DNA from: Kutzneria buriramensis
Lineage (GTDB): Bacteria; Actinomycetota; Actinomycetes; Mycobacteriales; Pseudonocardiaceae
Assembly (NCBI RefSeq): GCF_003387475.1
Contig: NZ_QUNO01000012.1
Span: 347,579 to 411,578, forward strand
Length of the DNA stretch: 64,000 nt
Direction of reading: 5' to 3'
In this document: one piece after another, positions 45,103 to 54,293 of the stretch
How positions within the stretch are numbered: the first letter of the stretch is position 1
Layout: every line of letters starts with the position of its first letter
Position numbers and translations under genes: made by a program
Notes under the pieces: model-generated
The model's database searches: none
Told to the model about the DNA's origin: nothing
Seen by the model: the letters and a program-made list of their open reading frames with translations, nothing else

Positions 45103-46610
45103 CGGGCGCCTCCAGCGGTCGCCAGTTCGGCCCGCAGCGCGCGGCGGAGCACCTTGCCGGTGGGGCCGGTGGGCAGCTCGGCGGTGACCTCGATCGCGGT
45201 CGGACGCTTGTACCTGGTCAGTTCCCGCTCGCACCGATCCCGGAGGTCGCGGGCCAGGACGTCGGAGTCCGCGCCGGGCTGGGCGGTGACGAACGCGACC
45301 GCCACTTGGCCGAGCCGCTCGTGCGGGGCGCCGACGACCGCGGCCGACCGCACCGACGGGTGCCCGAGCAGCACGTTCTCGATCTCCAGCGGGTGGATCT
45401 TCTCGCCGCCCCGGTTGATCACGTCGTCCGCACGCCCGGCGAGCCGGACGAAGCCGGCCTCGTCGCGTACGCCGAGGTCGCCGGTGAGCAGCCAGCCGCT
45501 GGCGTCGCGGGCCGGTCGGGCGCGCTCCGGCACGTTGGCGGACAGGTCCAGGTAGTGGCTGACCACCTGCCGTCCGCGCAGCGCGACCATGCCCTCCTGA
45601 CCCGGCGGGGCCGGGCGGCCGTCCGGACCGAGCACCGACAGGCCGACGCCGACCGGCAGACCGACCGAGCCGATGCGCCGGGCGTCGGCCTCGACCGGGT
45701 TGGCGGTGATCTGCCCGGCCGCCTCGGTCATGCCGTACGTCTCCAGCACGCCGATGCCGGTGTGCTCGGTGAACGCGCGCAGCGTGTGCTCCGGCAGCGG
45801 CGCGGACGCCGACCGCGCGAACCGGATGCCACGCACCAAGTCCTCGCTCGGCGCGGGTGCGGCGGCCAGCGACGCGAGGATCGCGGGCACCGTGTTCAGC
45901 CAGGTCGGCCGCCACTGCTCGACCCGTTCCCAGTACGCGTTCACGTCGAATCGGCGGTCCACCACCAGCGACGCCCCGCTGACCAGGTTGGCCAGCAGCC
46001 CCATCACCTGAGCGTTCACGTGGAAGAGCGGCAGCGGCGTGTAACCGCGCTGCTCGGGGCCGAAGCCGTGGTGCCGGGCGACCCGCCGCGCCGCGTGCAT
46101 CAGCTGCCACTCGGACAGCGGAATGCCCTTGGGCGCGCCCGTCGTGCCGGAACTGGCCAACAGCACCGCGGGCCGCATCGCCGCGCCGTCGCCAGGTCGG
46201 GCCGACAGCGTCGCCAATCGGACCGGAATCGGGCCGGAATCGGTGAGCGACCACATTTCCGTCTCGGTCGTGAACAGTTCCGGAGTGTCCGTCGCCACCA
46301 CGTCGACACGAAGGCGTGAGATCGAATTGGCCAATTCCGACGCCGTGAGCCGGGGATCGAGCGGCACTGCCGTCAGGCCGGCCGCCAAAAGGCCCAGATA
46401 GGCCGCCGTGAAAGCCAGCGGATCGGTGGCCACGAGCCCGACGCGGGACCGCTCCGGGAGCCCGCGGCCGCGACTGGCCGCACGCCAGTTCTCGGCCTGG
46501 GAAGCCAGCTCCGACCAGGTGAGCGACCTGCCGTCCGCGCCGGCGACGAACGCGGCCGCCGCGGGCCGCTCCAGCGCGCGTGCGGTCAGCAGCCGGGACA
46601 CCACTGCCAT
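45099..46610 (-). CDS. AMP-forming acyl-CoA/aryl ligase
   Basis: Activates a carboxylic acid to an acyl-adenylate and a thioester. The 503 residues have the P-loop LLASSGTTGAPKGIPLS, the TYGMTEAAG motif, GWLLTGDLGVRDEAGFVRLAGR, and the C-terminal lysine in PTGPTGKVLRR. ATG follows GAGGAGG. It is the first gene of the operon with the ComA-like enzyme. It looks nearest to small-acid ligases (oxalate-CoA/4-coumarate-CoA type). The true acid is unknown; a sulfo- or hydroxy-acid made downstream is one option. Confidence 0.92.
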   Translation of the reverse strand: MAVVSRLLTARALERPAAAAFVAGADGRSLTWSELASQAENWRAASRGRGLPERSRVGLVATDPLAFTAAYLGLLAAGLTAVPLDPRLTASELANSISRLRVDVVATDTPELFTTETEMWSLTDSGPIPVRLATLSARPGDGAAMRPAVLLASSGTTGAPKGIPLSEWQLMHAARRVARHHGFGPEQRGYTPLPLFHVNAQVMGLLANLVSGASLVVDRRFDVNAYWERVEQWRPTWLNTVPAILASLAAAPAPSEDLVRGIRFARSASAPLPEHTLRAFTEHTGIGVLETYGMTEAAGQITANPVEADARRIGSVGLPVGVGLSVLGPDGRPAPPGQEGMVALRGRQVVSHYLDLSANVPERARPARDASGWLLTGDLGVRDEAGFVRLAGRADDVINRGGEKIHPLEIENVLLGHPSVRSAAVVGAPHERLGQVAVAFVTAQPGADSDVLARDLRDRCERELTRYKRPTAIEVTAELPTGPTGKVLRRALRAELATAGGAR

Positions 46611-46637
46611 GCGGCCTCCTCACGATGTGGGATGACC

Positions 46638-46661
46638 TGATCGATTCTTGACTTGATCGAT
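46638..46661. promoter_or_regulatory. TGATCGAT direct repeat upstream of the ligase operon
   Basis: TGATCGAT occurs at 46638-46645 and 46654-46661, 16 bp apart and 28 bp before the ligase start. The region is AT-rich relative to its surroundings. It may be an operator. No regulator gene is adjacent. Confidence 0.4.
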
Positions 46662-46750
46662 GTGAAGCGCATAGGAGGAACTTAAGAACCGCCTGTGCGC
46701 GACCGATTTGGGGGAATTGGGCGGCAATCGACAGGAATTCGACAGTCGGT

Positions 46751-47329
46751 TCAGGCCGCCCGTCCCGGTGGTGGTTCACGCCATGGCAGCAGGCGAACGC
46801 GCTGTGTGGACAACAGTCGCAACGGGTTCAGATATTCGTCGCCACGCCGCACGCCCCAATGCAGGCAACTCGGCGCGCAGCCCTCGTGTCCGGGCATCAG
46901 CCGGCCCACCTCCTCGCCCCGCCGCACCCGCTGGCCGGCGGTGACTTCCGGCCGGATCGGCTCGTACGTGGTGCGCAGGCCACCTGCGTGCGTCACCGAC
47001 ACCACGCCCCGGGTTGCCACCCATCCGGCGAAGGAAACCACCCCGTCCGCGGCCGCGAGCACCGGTTCGCCGACGGCCGCGCCAAGGTCGACGCCGCGGT
47101 GGCCGGGGCCGTACGGGCCGGTCGGCGGCTGGAACGGCCGCAGCACGGGATGCGGCGGCGCGAGCGGCCAGGAGTAGCGGGTGGGTGGGGACGGTGAGGG
47201 GAGAGCTGTGGAGGGAAGGCCGACGGTCGCGGCGTGGGCCGGGGGCTGATGAGCGGTCAGCACCGCCGGTGGGCCGGCGCAGGGCGTCGTGGTCAGGACG
47301 ATGGTGGCGAGGGCGAGCGCGTTGGGCAT
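46751..47329 (-). CDS. Secreted M23-family peptidase
   Basis: A predicted peptidoglycan endopeptidase or regulator of 192 residues. The signal peptide ([17 protein letters not shown]) is followed by a Pro-rich stretch and the LytM fold: [20 protein letters not shown] has the His and Asp zinc ligands. The last motif is CLHWGVR, so the usual first His of HxH is Cys, as in many actinobacterial M23 homologues. The usual order here is whiG, M23, rpsB. The frame runs upstream to 47695, but the signal peptide marks the start. The 140 bp after it contains only the ligase control region. Confidence 0.88.
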   Translation of the reverse strand: MPNALALATIVLTTTPCAGPPAVLTAHQPPAHAATVGLPSTALPSPSPPTRYSWPLAPPHPVLRPFQPPTGPYGPGHRGVDLGAAVGEPVLAAADGVVSFAGWVATRGVVSVTHAGGLRTTYEPIRPEVTAGQRVRRGEEVGRLMPGHEGCAPSCLHWGVRRGDEYLNPLRLLSTQRVRLLPWREPPPGRAA

Positions 47330-47678
47330 GGGTCCAGCGTCGACCGCTCGACCGGCCGTGACCACCGGCGATGATCGACTTGTGGACAACCCGGGCGGCG
47401 GGGCGGGGGCTGTGGACAACCGGGAGCCCGATTCGGGCGTTCGGGGGGTTCGGGCGTACACTTCTCGCGCGACCTGTGTATCGCGGGTCGACTTCGCGTG
47501 CCAGCGCTTACCCCTGATCAACGGGGTACTCCGTCCGGCGGTCTCGAAGGCCTCACAGCAGTGGCGGTCGGCGGGTTCGGACGGTGGCCAGGCACCAGGG
47601 CACTGGGTCACCCGACCCGTTGCGTCAACCGAACCGCGCGCCACCCGGCGCGCACGACACCAAGAGGTGCAACCGGCC
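47330..47678 (+). promoter_or_regulatory. rpsB leader and promoter region with two DnaA-box nonamers
   Basis: This 349-bp gap holds no gene. TGTGGACAA (TTGTCCACA on the other strand) occurs at 47381-47389 and 47411-47419, exactly 30 bp apart in the same orientation. A -10-like TACACT lies at 47457-47462, followed by a ~215-base leader to rpsB. Such a long leader is common for S2 and could carry autoregulation. Confidence 0.5.
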
Positions 47679-48518
47679 ATGGCCGTCGTCACCATGAGGC
47701 AGCTGCTCGACAGCGGCGTTCACTTCGGGCACCAGACCCGGCGCTGGAACCCGAAGATGAAGCGCTTCATCTTCACCGAGCGCAACGGCATCTACATCAT
47801 CGACCTCCAGCAGACGCTGTCGTACATCGACCGCGCCTACGAGTTCGTCAAGGAGACCGTCGCGCACGGCGGCTCCATCCTGTTCGTCGGCACCAAGAAG
47901 CAGGCGCAGGAGGCGATCGCGCAGGAGGCGCTGCGGGTCGGCATGCCGTACGTGAACCAGCGCTGGCTGGGCGGCATGCTCACCAACTTCACCACCGTGC
48001 ACAAGCGCCTCCAGCGGCTCAAGGAGCTGGAGTCGATGGAGCAGACGGGCGGCTTCCAGGGTCTCACCAAGAAGGAGATCCTGATGCTCACCCGCGAGAA
48101 GGACAAGCTGGAGAAGACCCTCGGCGGTATCCGCGACATGTCCAAGGTGCCCAGCGCCGTCTGGATCGTGGACACCAAGAAGGAGCACATCGCCGTCGGC
48201 GAGGCGCGCAAGCTGAACATCCCGGTGGTGGCCATCCTGGACACCAACTGCGACCCGGACGAGGTCGACTACCCGATCCCGGGCAACGACGACGCGATCC
48301 GCTCCGCGACGCTGCTCACCAAGGTCGTCGCCGAGGCCGCCGCGGCCGGTCTGATCGCCCGCTCGGGCGCCCGCACCCAGGCCGCCGACAAGCCGGGCTC
48401 GGTCGAGGAGCCGCTGGCCGAGTGGGAGCAGGAGCTCCTCGTCGGCGCGAACGCCGAGACCGCTGCCGCCGCCCCGGCGGCCGAGGCCCCGGCGACCGAG
48501 GTCACCGCCCAGTCCTGA
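47679..48518 (+). CDS. rpsB: 30S ribosomal protein S2
   Basis: A 279-residue small-subunit protein. The ATG follows AAGAGGTGCAACC and gives [20 protein letters not shown]. Typical motifs are [20 protein letters not shown] and [20 protein letters not shown]. The C-terminal ~40 residues are an Ala-rich actinobacterial tail. The frame is open far upstream, but homology starts at this ATG. It is first in rpsB-tsf-pyrH-frr-cdsA. Confidence 0.97.
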   Translation: MAVVTMRQLLDSGVHFGHQTRRWNPKMKRFIFTERNGIYIIDLQQTLSYIDRAYEFVKETVAHGGSILFVGTKKQAQEAIAQEALRVGMPYVNQRWLGGMLTNFTTVHKRLQRLKELESMEQTGGFQGLTKKEILMLTREKDKLEKTLGGIRDMSKVPSAVWIVDTKKEHIAVGEARKLNIPVVAILDTNCDPDEVDYPIPGNDDAIRSATLLTKVVAEAAAAGLIARSGARTQAADKPGSVEEPLAEWEQELLVGANAETAAAAPAAEAPATEVTAQS

Positions 48519-48527
48519 CCGGCGACC

Positions 48528-48559
48528 CGCCCGCCCGCGCCCTCCAGCGCGGGCGGGCG
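48528..48559 (+). terminator. GC-rich hairpin between rpsB and tsf
   Basis: A perfect 13-bp stem CGCCCGCCCGCGC / GCGCGGGCGGGCG with a 6-base loop, 9 bases after the rpsB stop. It lacks a T tract, so it may attenuate rather than end transcription. Confidence 0.55.
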
Positions 48560-48613
48560 CGTGCCACCGCCCTACCCCAGCGCGCACCCGCAGAAGGAAA
48601 CGGACACCGCACG

Positions 48614-49429
48614 ATGGCGAACTACACCGCGGCCGACGTGAAGCGACTCCGCGAGCTCACCGGCTCCGGCATGATGGACTGCAAGAAGGCTCTGGAGGAG
48701 AGCGACGGCGACTTCGACAAGGCCGTCGAGATCCTGCGCATCAAGGGCGCCAAGGACGTCGGCAAGCGGGCCGGGCGGGCCACCGCCAACGGCCTGGTCG
48801 CGGCCGACGCCGGCGTGATGATCGAGCTCCAGTGCGAGACCGACTTCGTCGCCAAGAACGAGGAGTTCCAGGAGCTGGCCGCCAAGATCGTGGCCGCCGC
48901 CAAGGACGCCGGCGCGACCGACGTGGCCGCGCTGACCGCCGCCAAGCTGGGCGACGGCACCGTCGCGGACGCCGTGCAGGCGCTGTCCGCGAAGATCGGC
49001 GAGAAGCTGGAGCTGGCCAAGGTCGTCGCCTTCGACGGCCAGGTGAGCGCCTACCTGCACCGCCGCTCCGCCGACCTGCCGCCGGCCGTCGGCGTGCTGG
49101 TCGAGTTCACCGGCCCGGACGGTGACGCGGTCAAGGGCGTCGGCATGCAGATCGCCGCGATGAAGGCCAAGTACGTCACCCGCGACGAGGTGCCGGCGGA
49201 CATCGTCGAGCACGAGCGCGGCATCGCCGAGGCGACCGCCCGCGAGGAGGGCAAGCCGGAGGCGGCGCTGCCCAAGATCGTCGAGGGTCGCGTCAACGGC
49301 TTCTACAAGGATGTCGTGCTGCTGGAGCAGCCGTCCGTGCAGGAGTCCAAGAAGACCGTGAAGGCCCTGCTTGACGAGGCCGGGGTCACCGTGACTCGCT
49401 TCGCTCGCTTCGAGGTGGGCCAGGGCTGA
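48614..49429 (+). CDS. tsf: Elongation factor Ts
   Basis: The guanine-nucleotide exchange factor for EF-Tu. The 271-residue protein begins [20 protein letters not shown], with [20 protein letters not shown] (UBA-like N-domain) and [20 protein letters not shown] (core). The C-terminal module is [20 protein letters not shown]. The ATG follows GAAGGAAACG. A hairpin lies after the stop. Confidence 0.97.
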   Translation: MANYTAADVKRLRELTGSGMMDCKKALEESDGDFDKAVEILRIKGAKDVGKRAGRATANGLVAADAGVMIELQCETDFVAKNEEFQELAAKIVAAAKDAGATDVAALTAAKLGDGTVADAVQALSAKIGEKLELAKVVAFDGQVSAYLHRRSADLPPAVGVLVEFTGPDGDAVKGVGMQIAAMKAKYVTRDEVPADIVEHERGIAEATAREEGKPEAALPKIVEGRVNGFYKDVVLLEQPSVQESKKTVKALLDEAGVTVTRFARFEVGQG

Positions 49430-49441
49430 GGCCCGGCGCAG

Positions 49442-49476
49442 GCGGGGTCTGCCACAGTACGTGGCGGCCCCGCTTT
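49442..49476 (+). terminator. Hairpin with T run after tsf
   Basis: GCGGGGTCTGCCAC pairs with GTGGCGGCCCCGC with one bulged T and one G-T pair, a 5-base loop and TTT next. It may limit readthrough into pyrH. Confidence 0.6.
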
Positions 49477-49524
49477 CGCACGCCAGGACCACCACCGCGG
49501 ACGACGAGAGGAAACCGAGCTTCG

Positions 49525-50301
49525 ATGTCGTTGACCCAGGACCGATCGACCAAGGACGCCGCGGCCGGTGACGGCGGCGGCTACCGCCGGGTGCTGCTGA
49601 AGCTGGGCGGCGAGATGTTCGGCGGCGGCGCCGTCGGCGTCGACCCCGACGTGGTGCACACCGTGTCCAGCCAGATCGCGGACGTGGTCCGCGGCGGCAC
49701 CCAGGTGGCCGTGGTGATCGGCGGCGGCAACTTCTTCCGCGGCGCCGAGCTCAGCCAGCGCGGCATGGACCGGGACCGGGCCGACTACATGGCCATGCTC
49801 GGCACCGTGATGAACTGCCTGGCGCTACAGGACTTCCTGGAGAAGCAGGGCATCGACACCAGGGTGCAGACCGCCATCACGATGGGGCAGGTCGCCGAGC
49901 CCTACATCCCTCGGCGCGCCGAGCGGCACCTGGAGAAGGGCCGCGTGGTGATCTTCGCCGCCGGCGTCGGCATGCCGTACTTCTCCACCGACACCGCCGC
50001 GGCCCAGCGGGCGCTGGAGATCGGCTGCGACGTGGTGCTGATGGCCAAGGCGGTCGACGGGGTCTACGACTCCGACCCGCGGCGCAACCCCGACGCCAGC
50101 ATGTACGACACCATCACGCACCAGGAGGTGCTCGAGCGCGGGCTGGAGGTCGCCGACGCGACGGCGTTCGCCCTGTGCAAGGACAACAACATGCCGATCA
50201 TCGTGTTCAACCTGCTGACCGAGGGCAACATCGCCCGTGCGGTGCGCGGTGAGAGGATCGGCACCGTGGTGAGCACCCCTGACGACAGGCCCTCGGCCTG
50301 A
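49525..50301 (+). CDS. pyrH: UMP kinase
   Basis: Phosphorylates UMP to UDP. The 258 residues contain [53 protein letters not shown] and [17 protein letters not shown], the bacterial hexameric UMP kinase set. The first ~20 residues ([15 protein letters not shown]) are an extension. The ATG follows GAGAGGAAACC. Confidence 0.97.
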   Translation: MSLTQDRSTKDAAAGDGGGYRRVLLKLGGEMFGGGAVGVDPDVVHTVSSQIADVVRGGTQVAVVIGGGNFFRGAELSQRGMDRDRADYMAMLGTVMNCLALQDFLEKQGIDTRVQTAITMGQVAEPYIPRRAERHLEKGRVVIFAAGVGMPYFSTDTAAAQRALEIGCDVVLMAKAVDGVYDSDPRRNPDASMYDTITHQEVLERGLEVADATAFALCKDNNMPIIVFNLLTEGNIARAVRGERIGTVVSTPDDRPSA

Positions 50302-50361
50302 CGCTGGGATCGTGTGCACCGGCAAGCCACAACCGGCCAGCAGCATCGACAAGGAGCAGCC

Positions 50362-50919
50362 GTGATCGACGAGACCCTTCTCGACGCCGAGGAGAAGATG
50401 GAAACCGCGGTGTCCGTGGCCAAGGACCACCTCGCCTCGGTGCGCACGGGGCGGGCCAACGCCGCCATGTTCCAGGGCATCACCGTCGACTACTACGGCT
50501 CGCCGACACCGCTGAACCAGCTCGCCGGCATCACCATCCCCGAGGCCCGGATGGCCGTCGTCAAGCCGTACGACGTCAGCCAGCTGCGGGAGATCGAGAA
50601 GGCCATCCGCGACTCCGACCTGGGCGTGAACCCCAGCAACGACGGCTCGATCATCCGCGTGCTGATCCCGGCGCTGACCGAGGAACGCCGCCGCGAGATG
50701 GTCAAGGTGGCCAAGAGCAAGGGCGAGGACTCCAAGGTGGCGGTGCGCAACATCCGCCGCAAGGCCAAGGAGGAGCTCGACCGGATCGCCAAGGACGGCG
50801 AGGCCGGCGAGGACGACGTGGCGCGGGCGGAGAAGGAGCTCCAGCAGCTCACCGACAAGTACGTCGCGCAGATCGACCAGCTCGTCAAGCACAAGGAAGC
50901 CGAGCTGCTGGAGGTCTGA
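50362..50919 (+). CDS. frr: Ribosome recycling factor
   Basis: Releases the post-termination ribosome with EF-G. The 185 residues include [40 protein letters not shown], and [20 protein letters not shown]. The GTG follows AAGGAGCAGCC. It sits between pyrH and cdsA. Confidence 0.97.
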   Translation: MIDETLLDAEEKMETAVSVAKDHLASVRTGRANAAMFQGITVDYYGSPTPLNQLAGITIPEARMAVVKPYDVSQLREIEKAIRDSDLGVNPSNDGSIIRVLIPALTEERRREMVKVAKSKGEDSKVAVRNIRRKAKEELDRIAKDGEAGEDDVARAEKELQQLTDKYVAQIDQLVKHKEAELLEV

Positions 50920-50950
50920 GGACCTGCCGGCAGGAGAGAGTTCGACGGAC

Positions 50951-51838
50951 GTGACGACGACACGTGGCCGGCGGGACGAGCAGGACGCGTCCGCCGACGA
51001 GCCCGGCGACCAGCCGCCGGCGAAGACCTCGCGCGCGGGCCGCAACCTGTGGGCCGCGATCGGGGTCGGCGTCGGCCTCGGCGCGGTCATTCTGACGTGC
51101 CTGTTCACGCTGCCCAAGCTGTTCGTGGGGATCGTGGCCGTCGCGGTCGCGATCTCCACGGTCGAGCTGGCGGGCGCGCTGCGCCGGGCCGGCGGCATCA
51201 ACGTCGCGCTGGTGCCGGTGCTCGTCGGCGGCCAGGCCATGGTGTGGCTCTCCTGGCCGTTCGAGCGGGTCGGCCTGCTGGCCGCGTTCGTGGTGACGAT
51301 CCTGGCCTGCCTGGTCTGGCGGTTCCGTGAGGGCGTGTCCGGCTACGTGCGGGACGTGACCAGTTCGATCTTCGTCGCCTCGTACGTGCCGCTGTTCGCG
51401 TCCTTCGCCGCCATGCTGGTGGTGCCGGCCGACGGCGTGTACCGGGTGCTGTGCTTCCTGATCGGCGTGGTCTGCTCCGACACCGGCGGCTACGCGGCCG
51501 GCGTGCTGTTCGGCAAGCACCCGATGGCCCCGCTGATCAGCCCGAAGAAGTCCTGGGAGGGCTTCGCCGGCTCGATGATCACCGGCACCGTCGGCGGCGC
51601 GCTGTCGGTCACGCTGCTGCTGCACGGCCAGTGGTGGCAGGGCGTGCTGCTGGGCGCGGCGCTGGTGATCACGTCCACCGTGGGGGACCTGGTCGAGTCG
51701 CTGATCAAGCGGGACCTGGGCATCAAGGACATGGGCAGCCTGCTGCCGGGGCACGGCGGCCTGATGGACCGGATGGACTCGCTGCTGCCGTCCGCTGTGG
51801 TGGCCTGGCTTCTGCTGCGGCTGTTCATCCCGGCGTAG
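50951..51838 (+). CDS. cdsA: Phosphatidate cytidylyltransferase
   Basis: Makes CDP-diacylglycerol from phosphatidate and CTP in the membrane. The 295 residues have a charged N-terminal ~30 and about eight helices. The family signature is STVGDLVESLIKRDLGIKDM followed by LLPGHGGLMDRMDSLLPSAV. It closes the rpsB operon. A TTGTCCACA nonamer follows at 51844. Confidence 0.96.
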   Translation: MTTTRGRRDEQDASADEPGDQPPAKTSRAGRNLWAAIGVGVGLGAVILTCLFTLPKLFVGIVAVAVAISTVELAGALRRAGGINVALVPVLVGGQAMVWLSWPFERVGLLAAFVVTILACLVWRFREGVSGYVRDVTSSIFVASYVPLFASFAAMLVVPADGVYRVLCFLIGVVCSDTGGYAAGVLFGKHPMAPLISPKKSWEGFAGSMITGTVGGALSVTLLLHGQWWQGVLLGAALVITSTVGDLVESLIKRDLGIKDMGSLLPGHGGLMDRMDSLLPSAVVAWLLLRLFIPA

Positions 51839-51843
51839 CGGAG

Positions 51844-51852
51844 TTGTCCACA
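51844..51852 (+). promoter_or_regulatory. DnaA-box nonamer after cdsA
   Basis: TTGTCCACA, the exact actinobacterial DnaA-box sequence, starts 5 bp after the cdsA stop. Confidence 0.45.
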
Positions 51853-51935
51853 GGCGGCCCGTTTGCAAGATCGACTGCGGGGTTGGGCGGGTAGACTGGG
51901 TCCGGGGCCGCCCCCCTGGGAGTGGTGGGGGCTGC

Positions 51936-53165
51936 TTAGAGGCCGAGTTGGGCGCGGCCGATCGCGGTGAGGTCGGCGACGGTGGCGCGGTCCGGCCAGG
52001 TCGCCTCGTAGTTCTCGGGAGCGAAGTCGCCGGGGCTGTTGCCGGCCAGGAAGTTCCGGCCGCACTCGGCGGCGTAGCGGGCGTTCTTCTCGCACAGCGG
52101 CGCCGCCGGGATGTACATGACGTTGCCCCAGCGCTCCTGGTCGCTGACGTCGGCGACAGAGTGGATGACGTCGCAGTGCCACCAGACGGTGTCGCCGGGT
52201 TCGACGGCGGGGATGGGCGTGAGCGCGGGCAGCAGGGCGGAGTGCCACTGCTCGGTGACGGCGAGGACGCGGCCGTTGGCGGCGCCGCAGAGGTCGTCCT
52301 CGGGGACGTCGTCCTGGAGGGCGCGCAGCAGCAGGTAGGCCATGGCCGACGGGATCGGCACGACGTGCAGGACGCCGTCGGTGGGCCGCATGTCGGACAG
52401 CGCGGTCCAGCCCTGGAAGGTCCGGAACGCGGAGCACATCACCGTCGACTCGAACTCGTCGACCTCGGTGCGGTGGGCGCCGTCCCACGGGTCGTAGTCC
52501 GCCCACCGGCCGGCGAACACGTGCCGGAAGACCCGTTGGTAGGCCGGCAGAAGCCACCGTTCGACCGATCCGGAGTCGGTGTGCGCGGACAGGCCCTTGG
52601 ACGACGAGCCGGGCTCGCGTCGGCGAATCCGGTCGGGGTAGGCGGTGTCCCGCGTGGGATCGAACCACACGCGGCCCTCGGATTCGTTGCGCCAGAAGGA
52701 GTTCAGGAACGTGCGGACGGCCGACATCCGCTCCGACTGGCGGGCCTCGATCTGCGGCCGGGACCAGTAGACGGGGTAGATCTGCGGCTTGCTGGAGGTC
52801 AGGCCGCCGAAGACGTCGTCGGCGGGGCCGGCGTAGCTGCCGGCGAAGTCGTTGCGCACCAGGTAGTCGGCGAGCTCGGCGTCCCATGCCTCGGCCTGCG
52901 GGCGGGGGAAAGTGCGGCGAACGACGGCGCAGCCGCGGCGGCGGATGGCATCGACCGTGGATACCGGGACGGTGCCGGCGGCGACCTCCGCGTAGTCGAC
53001 GACGGGGAAGGCGGCGGCGCCGGCGCTTACCACCGTATGTACCTCTTCGAGCATGTCCTTCTCGACCTCGGCGAACACGCCGGCGTAGTCGCCGAGCTGC
53101 CGGCGGAGCCGGGCCTTGGTGTCCCGGATCGCGGCGCGGACGTCGGTGGGCAGGGTCGTGGCCAC
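51936..53165 (-). CDS. DUF1479 (YbiU-like) 2-oxoglutarate/Fe(II) oxygenase-fold protein
   Basis: A 409-residue member of DUF1479, related to E. coli YbiU. Candidate iron ligands are SAHTDSGSVE (HxD) and VWWHCDVIHSV (late His), with a candidate 2-oxoglutarate-binding arginine not fixed. The GTG follows AAAAGGAGCC. It is divergent from a ROK regulator, with the palindrome TTAGGACTCCTAA between them, so the ROK protein probably controls it. The substrate is unknown. The 97 bp before it (cdsA side) has a DnaA box and no gene. Confidence 0.9.
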   Translation of the reverse strand: MATTLPTDVRAAIRDTKARLRRQLGDYAGVFAEVEKDMLEEVHTVVSAGAAAFPVVDYAEVAAGTVPVSTVDAIRRRGCAVVRRTFPRPQAEAWDAELADYLVRNDFAGSYAGPADDVFGGLTSSKPQIYPVYWSRPQIEARQSERMSAVRTFLNSFWRNESEGRVWFDPTRDTAYPDRIRRREPGSSSKGLSAHTDSGSVERWLLPAYQRVFRHVFAGRWADYDPWDGAHRTEVDEFESTVMCSAFRTFQGWTALSDMRPTDGVLHVVPIPSAMAYLLLRALQDDVPEDDLCGAANGRVLAVTEQWHSALLPALTPIPAVEPGDTVWWHCDVIHSVADVSDQERWGNVMYIPAAPLCEKNARYAAECGRNFLAGNSPGDFAPENYEATWPDRATVADLTAIGRAQLGL

Positions 53166-53180
53166 GGCGGCTCCTTTTGA

Positions 53181-53193
53181 TTAGGACTCCTAA
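53181..53193. promoter_or_regulatory. Palindromic operator between DUF1479 and ROK genes
   Basis: TTAGGACTCCTAA is a perfect 13-bp palindrome (6-1-6) in the 90-bp divergent gap. It lies 16 bp upstream of the DUF1479 GTG. It is the likely target of the ROK regulator, or of another dimeric regulator. Confidence 0.65.
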
Positions 53194-53255
53194 CTAGAAC
53201 ATTTTGCTACGGTAGCCCCATCGCCAGCCAGCCACAAGACGCCGACACCCGGCAG

Positions 53256-54293
53256 TTGCCGCGCCTGAAGATGCTGCGGGAGCTGACCGACCGGGCCGTG
53301 CTGGACGACGTCTTCAGCCACGGCCGGGTGACCCGAGTCGAGCTGTCCGACCGCACCGGCATCTCCCGGCCGACGATCTCCGAGTCGGTGCGCCGGCTGG
53401 AGGCCGCGGGCCTGCTCACGGCCACCGGGTCGCGGGAGACCGGCCAGCGCGGCCGGATCGCCACCTTCTACGAGCTCGGCGCCGACACCGGGTACGTGGT
53501 TGCCCTGGAACTCAACCAGTTCGGCGTGCACGCCATCGCGTACGACTTGCGGCAGACGGAGTTGGCCGAGCGACGAGCCGAGCTGGGGGACGACCTGAGC
53601 GCCAAGGTCCGGGCGGCGATCGTCGACGTCGGAGCGCCCGGACCGCTGCGGGCGGTGGCGATCTCCGTCGCGAATCCCGTCGACCCGGCCACGCGCGAGG
53701 TGATCCCGCTGCCGGGATCGCCGTTCCCCGAAGGCTTCATCCGGCTCGACGACGTCATCGACGCGCCGCTGATGGTGGACAACGACGTCAACTGGGCGGC
53801 GCTGGCGGAACGGCGGGCGGGCGCGGCTCGACAGGCGTCGAGCTTCGCGTACGTGCATGTGGGCGCGGGCATCGGCATGAGCCTCTACCTCGGCGATCAA
53901 CTGGTCCGCGGCGCGCACGGGCTCGCCGGCGAGATCGGCTACCTGAGAGTCGGCGACACCGACGTCACGTTGACGGATGCGTTGCTACGACAGGGATTCG
54001 GCACGCCGCCGGCGATCGACGTGTCGACCGTGCTGGCCGGCGACAAGCGCGGGTTCGGGACGGTCATCGGCCGCGCGGTGGCCTCGGCGTGCACGGTGTT
54101 CGACCCGGAACTGGTGCTGTTCGGCGGGCCGCTCGGCGGCCATCCCGAGATCCTGCCGCACATCCGGGCCGCGCTGGACGGGGCGACGCAGGCCCCGGTT
54201 CGCGTCGAGGCCGGCGAATTCGGTGACGCCGCACCGCTTCGAGGCGCCCTGGCGTGGGCGGTCGACCACGGCCGCGGGCAGTTGTTGGCCTAG
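53256..54293 (+). CDS. ROK-family transcriptional regulator
   Basis: A NagC/XylR-type repressor. The winged helix (VTRVELSDRTGISRPTISES) is followed by an ASKHA domain with PLMVDNDVNWAALAERRAGA and VHVGAGIGMSLYLGDQLVRG, but the cysteine zinc cluster CxCGxxxC usual in ROK proteins is not seen. The 345-residue length is a little short. The first usable start is a TTG at 53256, yet the frame is open upstream (SQPQDADTRQLPRLKM would extend it to about 53220), so the true start may be noncanonical or further up. It is divergent from the DUF1479 gene. Confidence 0.88.
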   Translation: MPRLKMLRELTDRAVLDDVFSHGRVTRVELSDRTGISRPTISESVRRLEAAGLLTATGSRETGQRGRIATFYELGADTGYVVALELNQFGVHAIAYDLRQTELAERRAELGDDLSAKVRAAIVDVGAPGPLRAVAISVANPVDPATREVIPLPGSPFPEGFIRLDDVIDAPLMVDNDVNWAALAERRAGAARQASSFAYVHVGAGIGMSLYLGDQLVRGAHGLAGEIGYLRVGDTDVTLTDALLRQGFGTPPAIDVSTVLAGDKRGFGTVIGRAVASACTVFDPELVLFGGPLGGHPEILPHIRAALDGATQAPVRVEAGEFGDAAPLRGALAWAVDHGRGQLLA

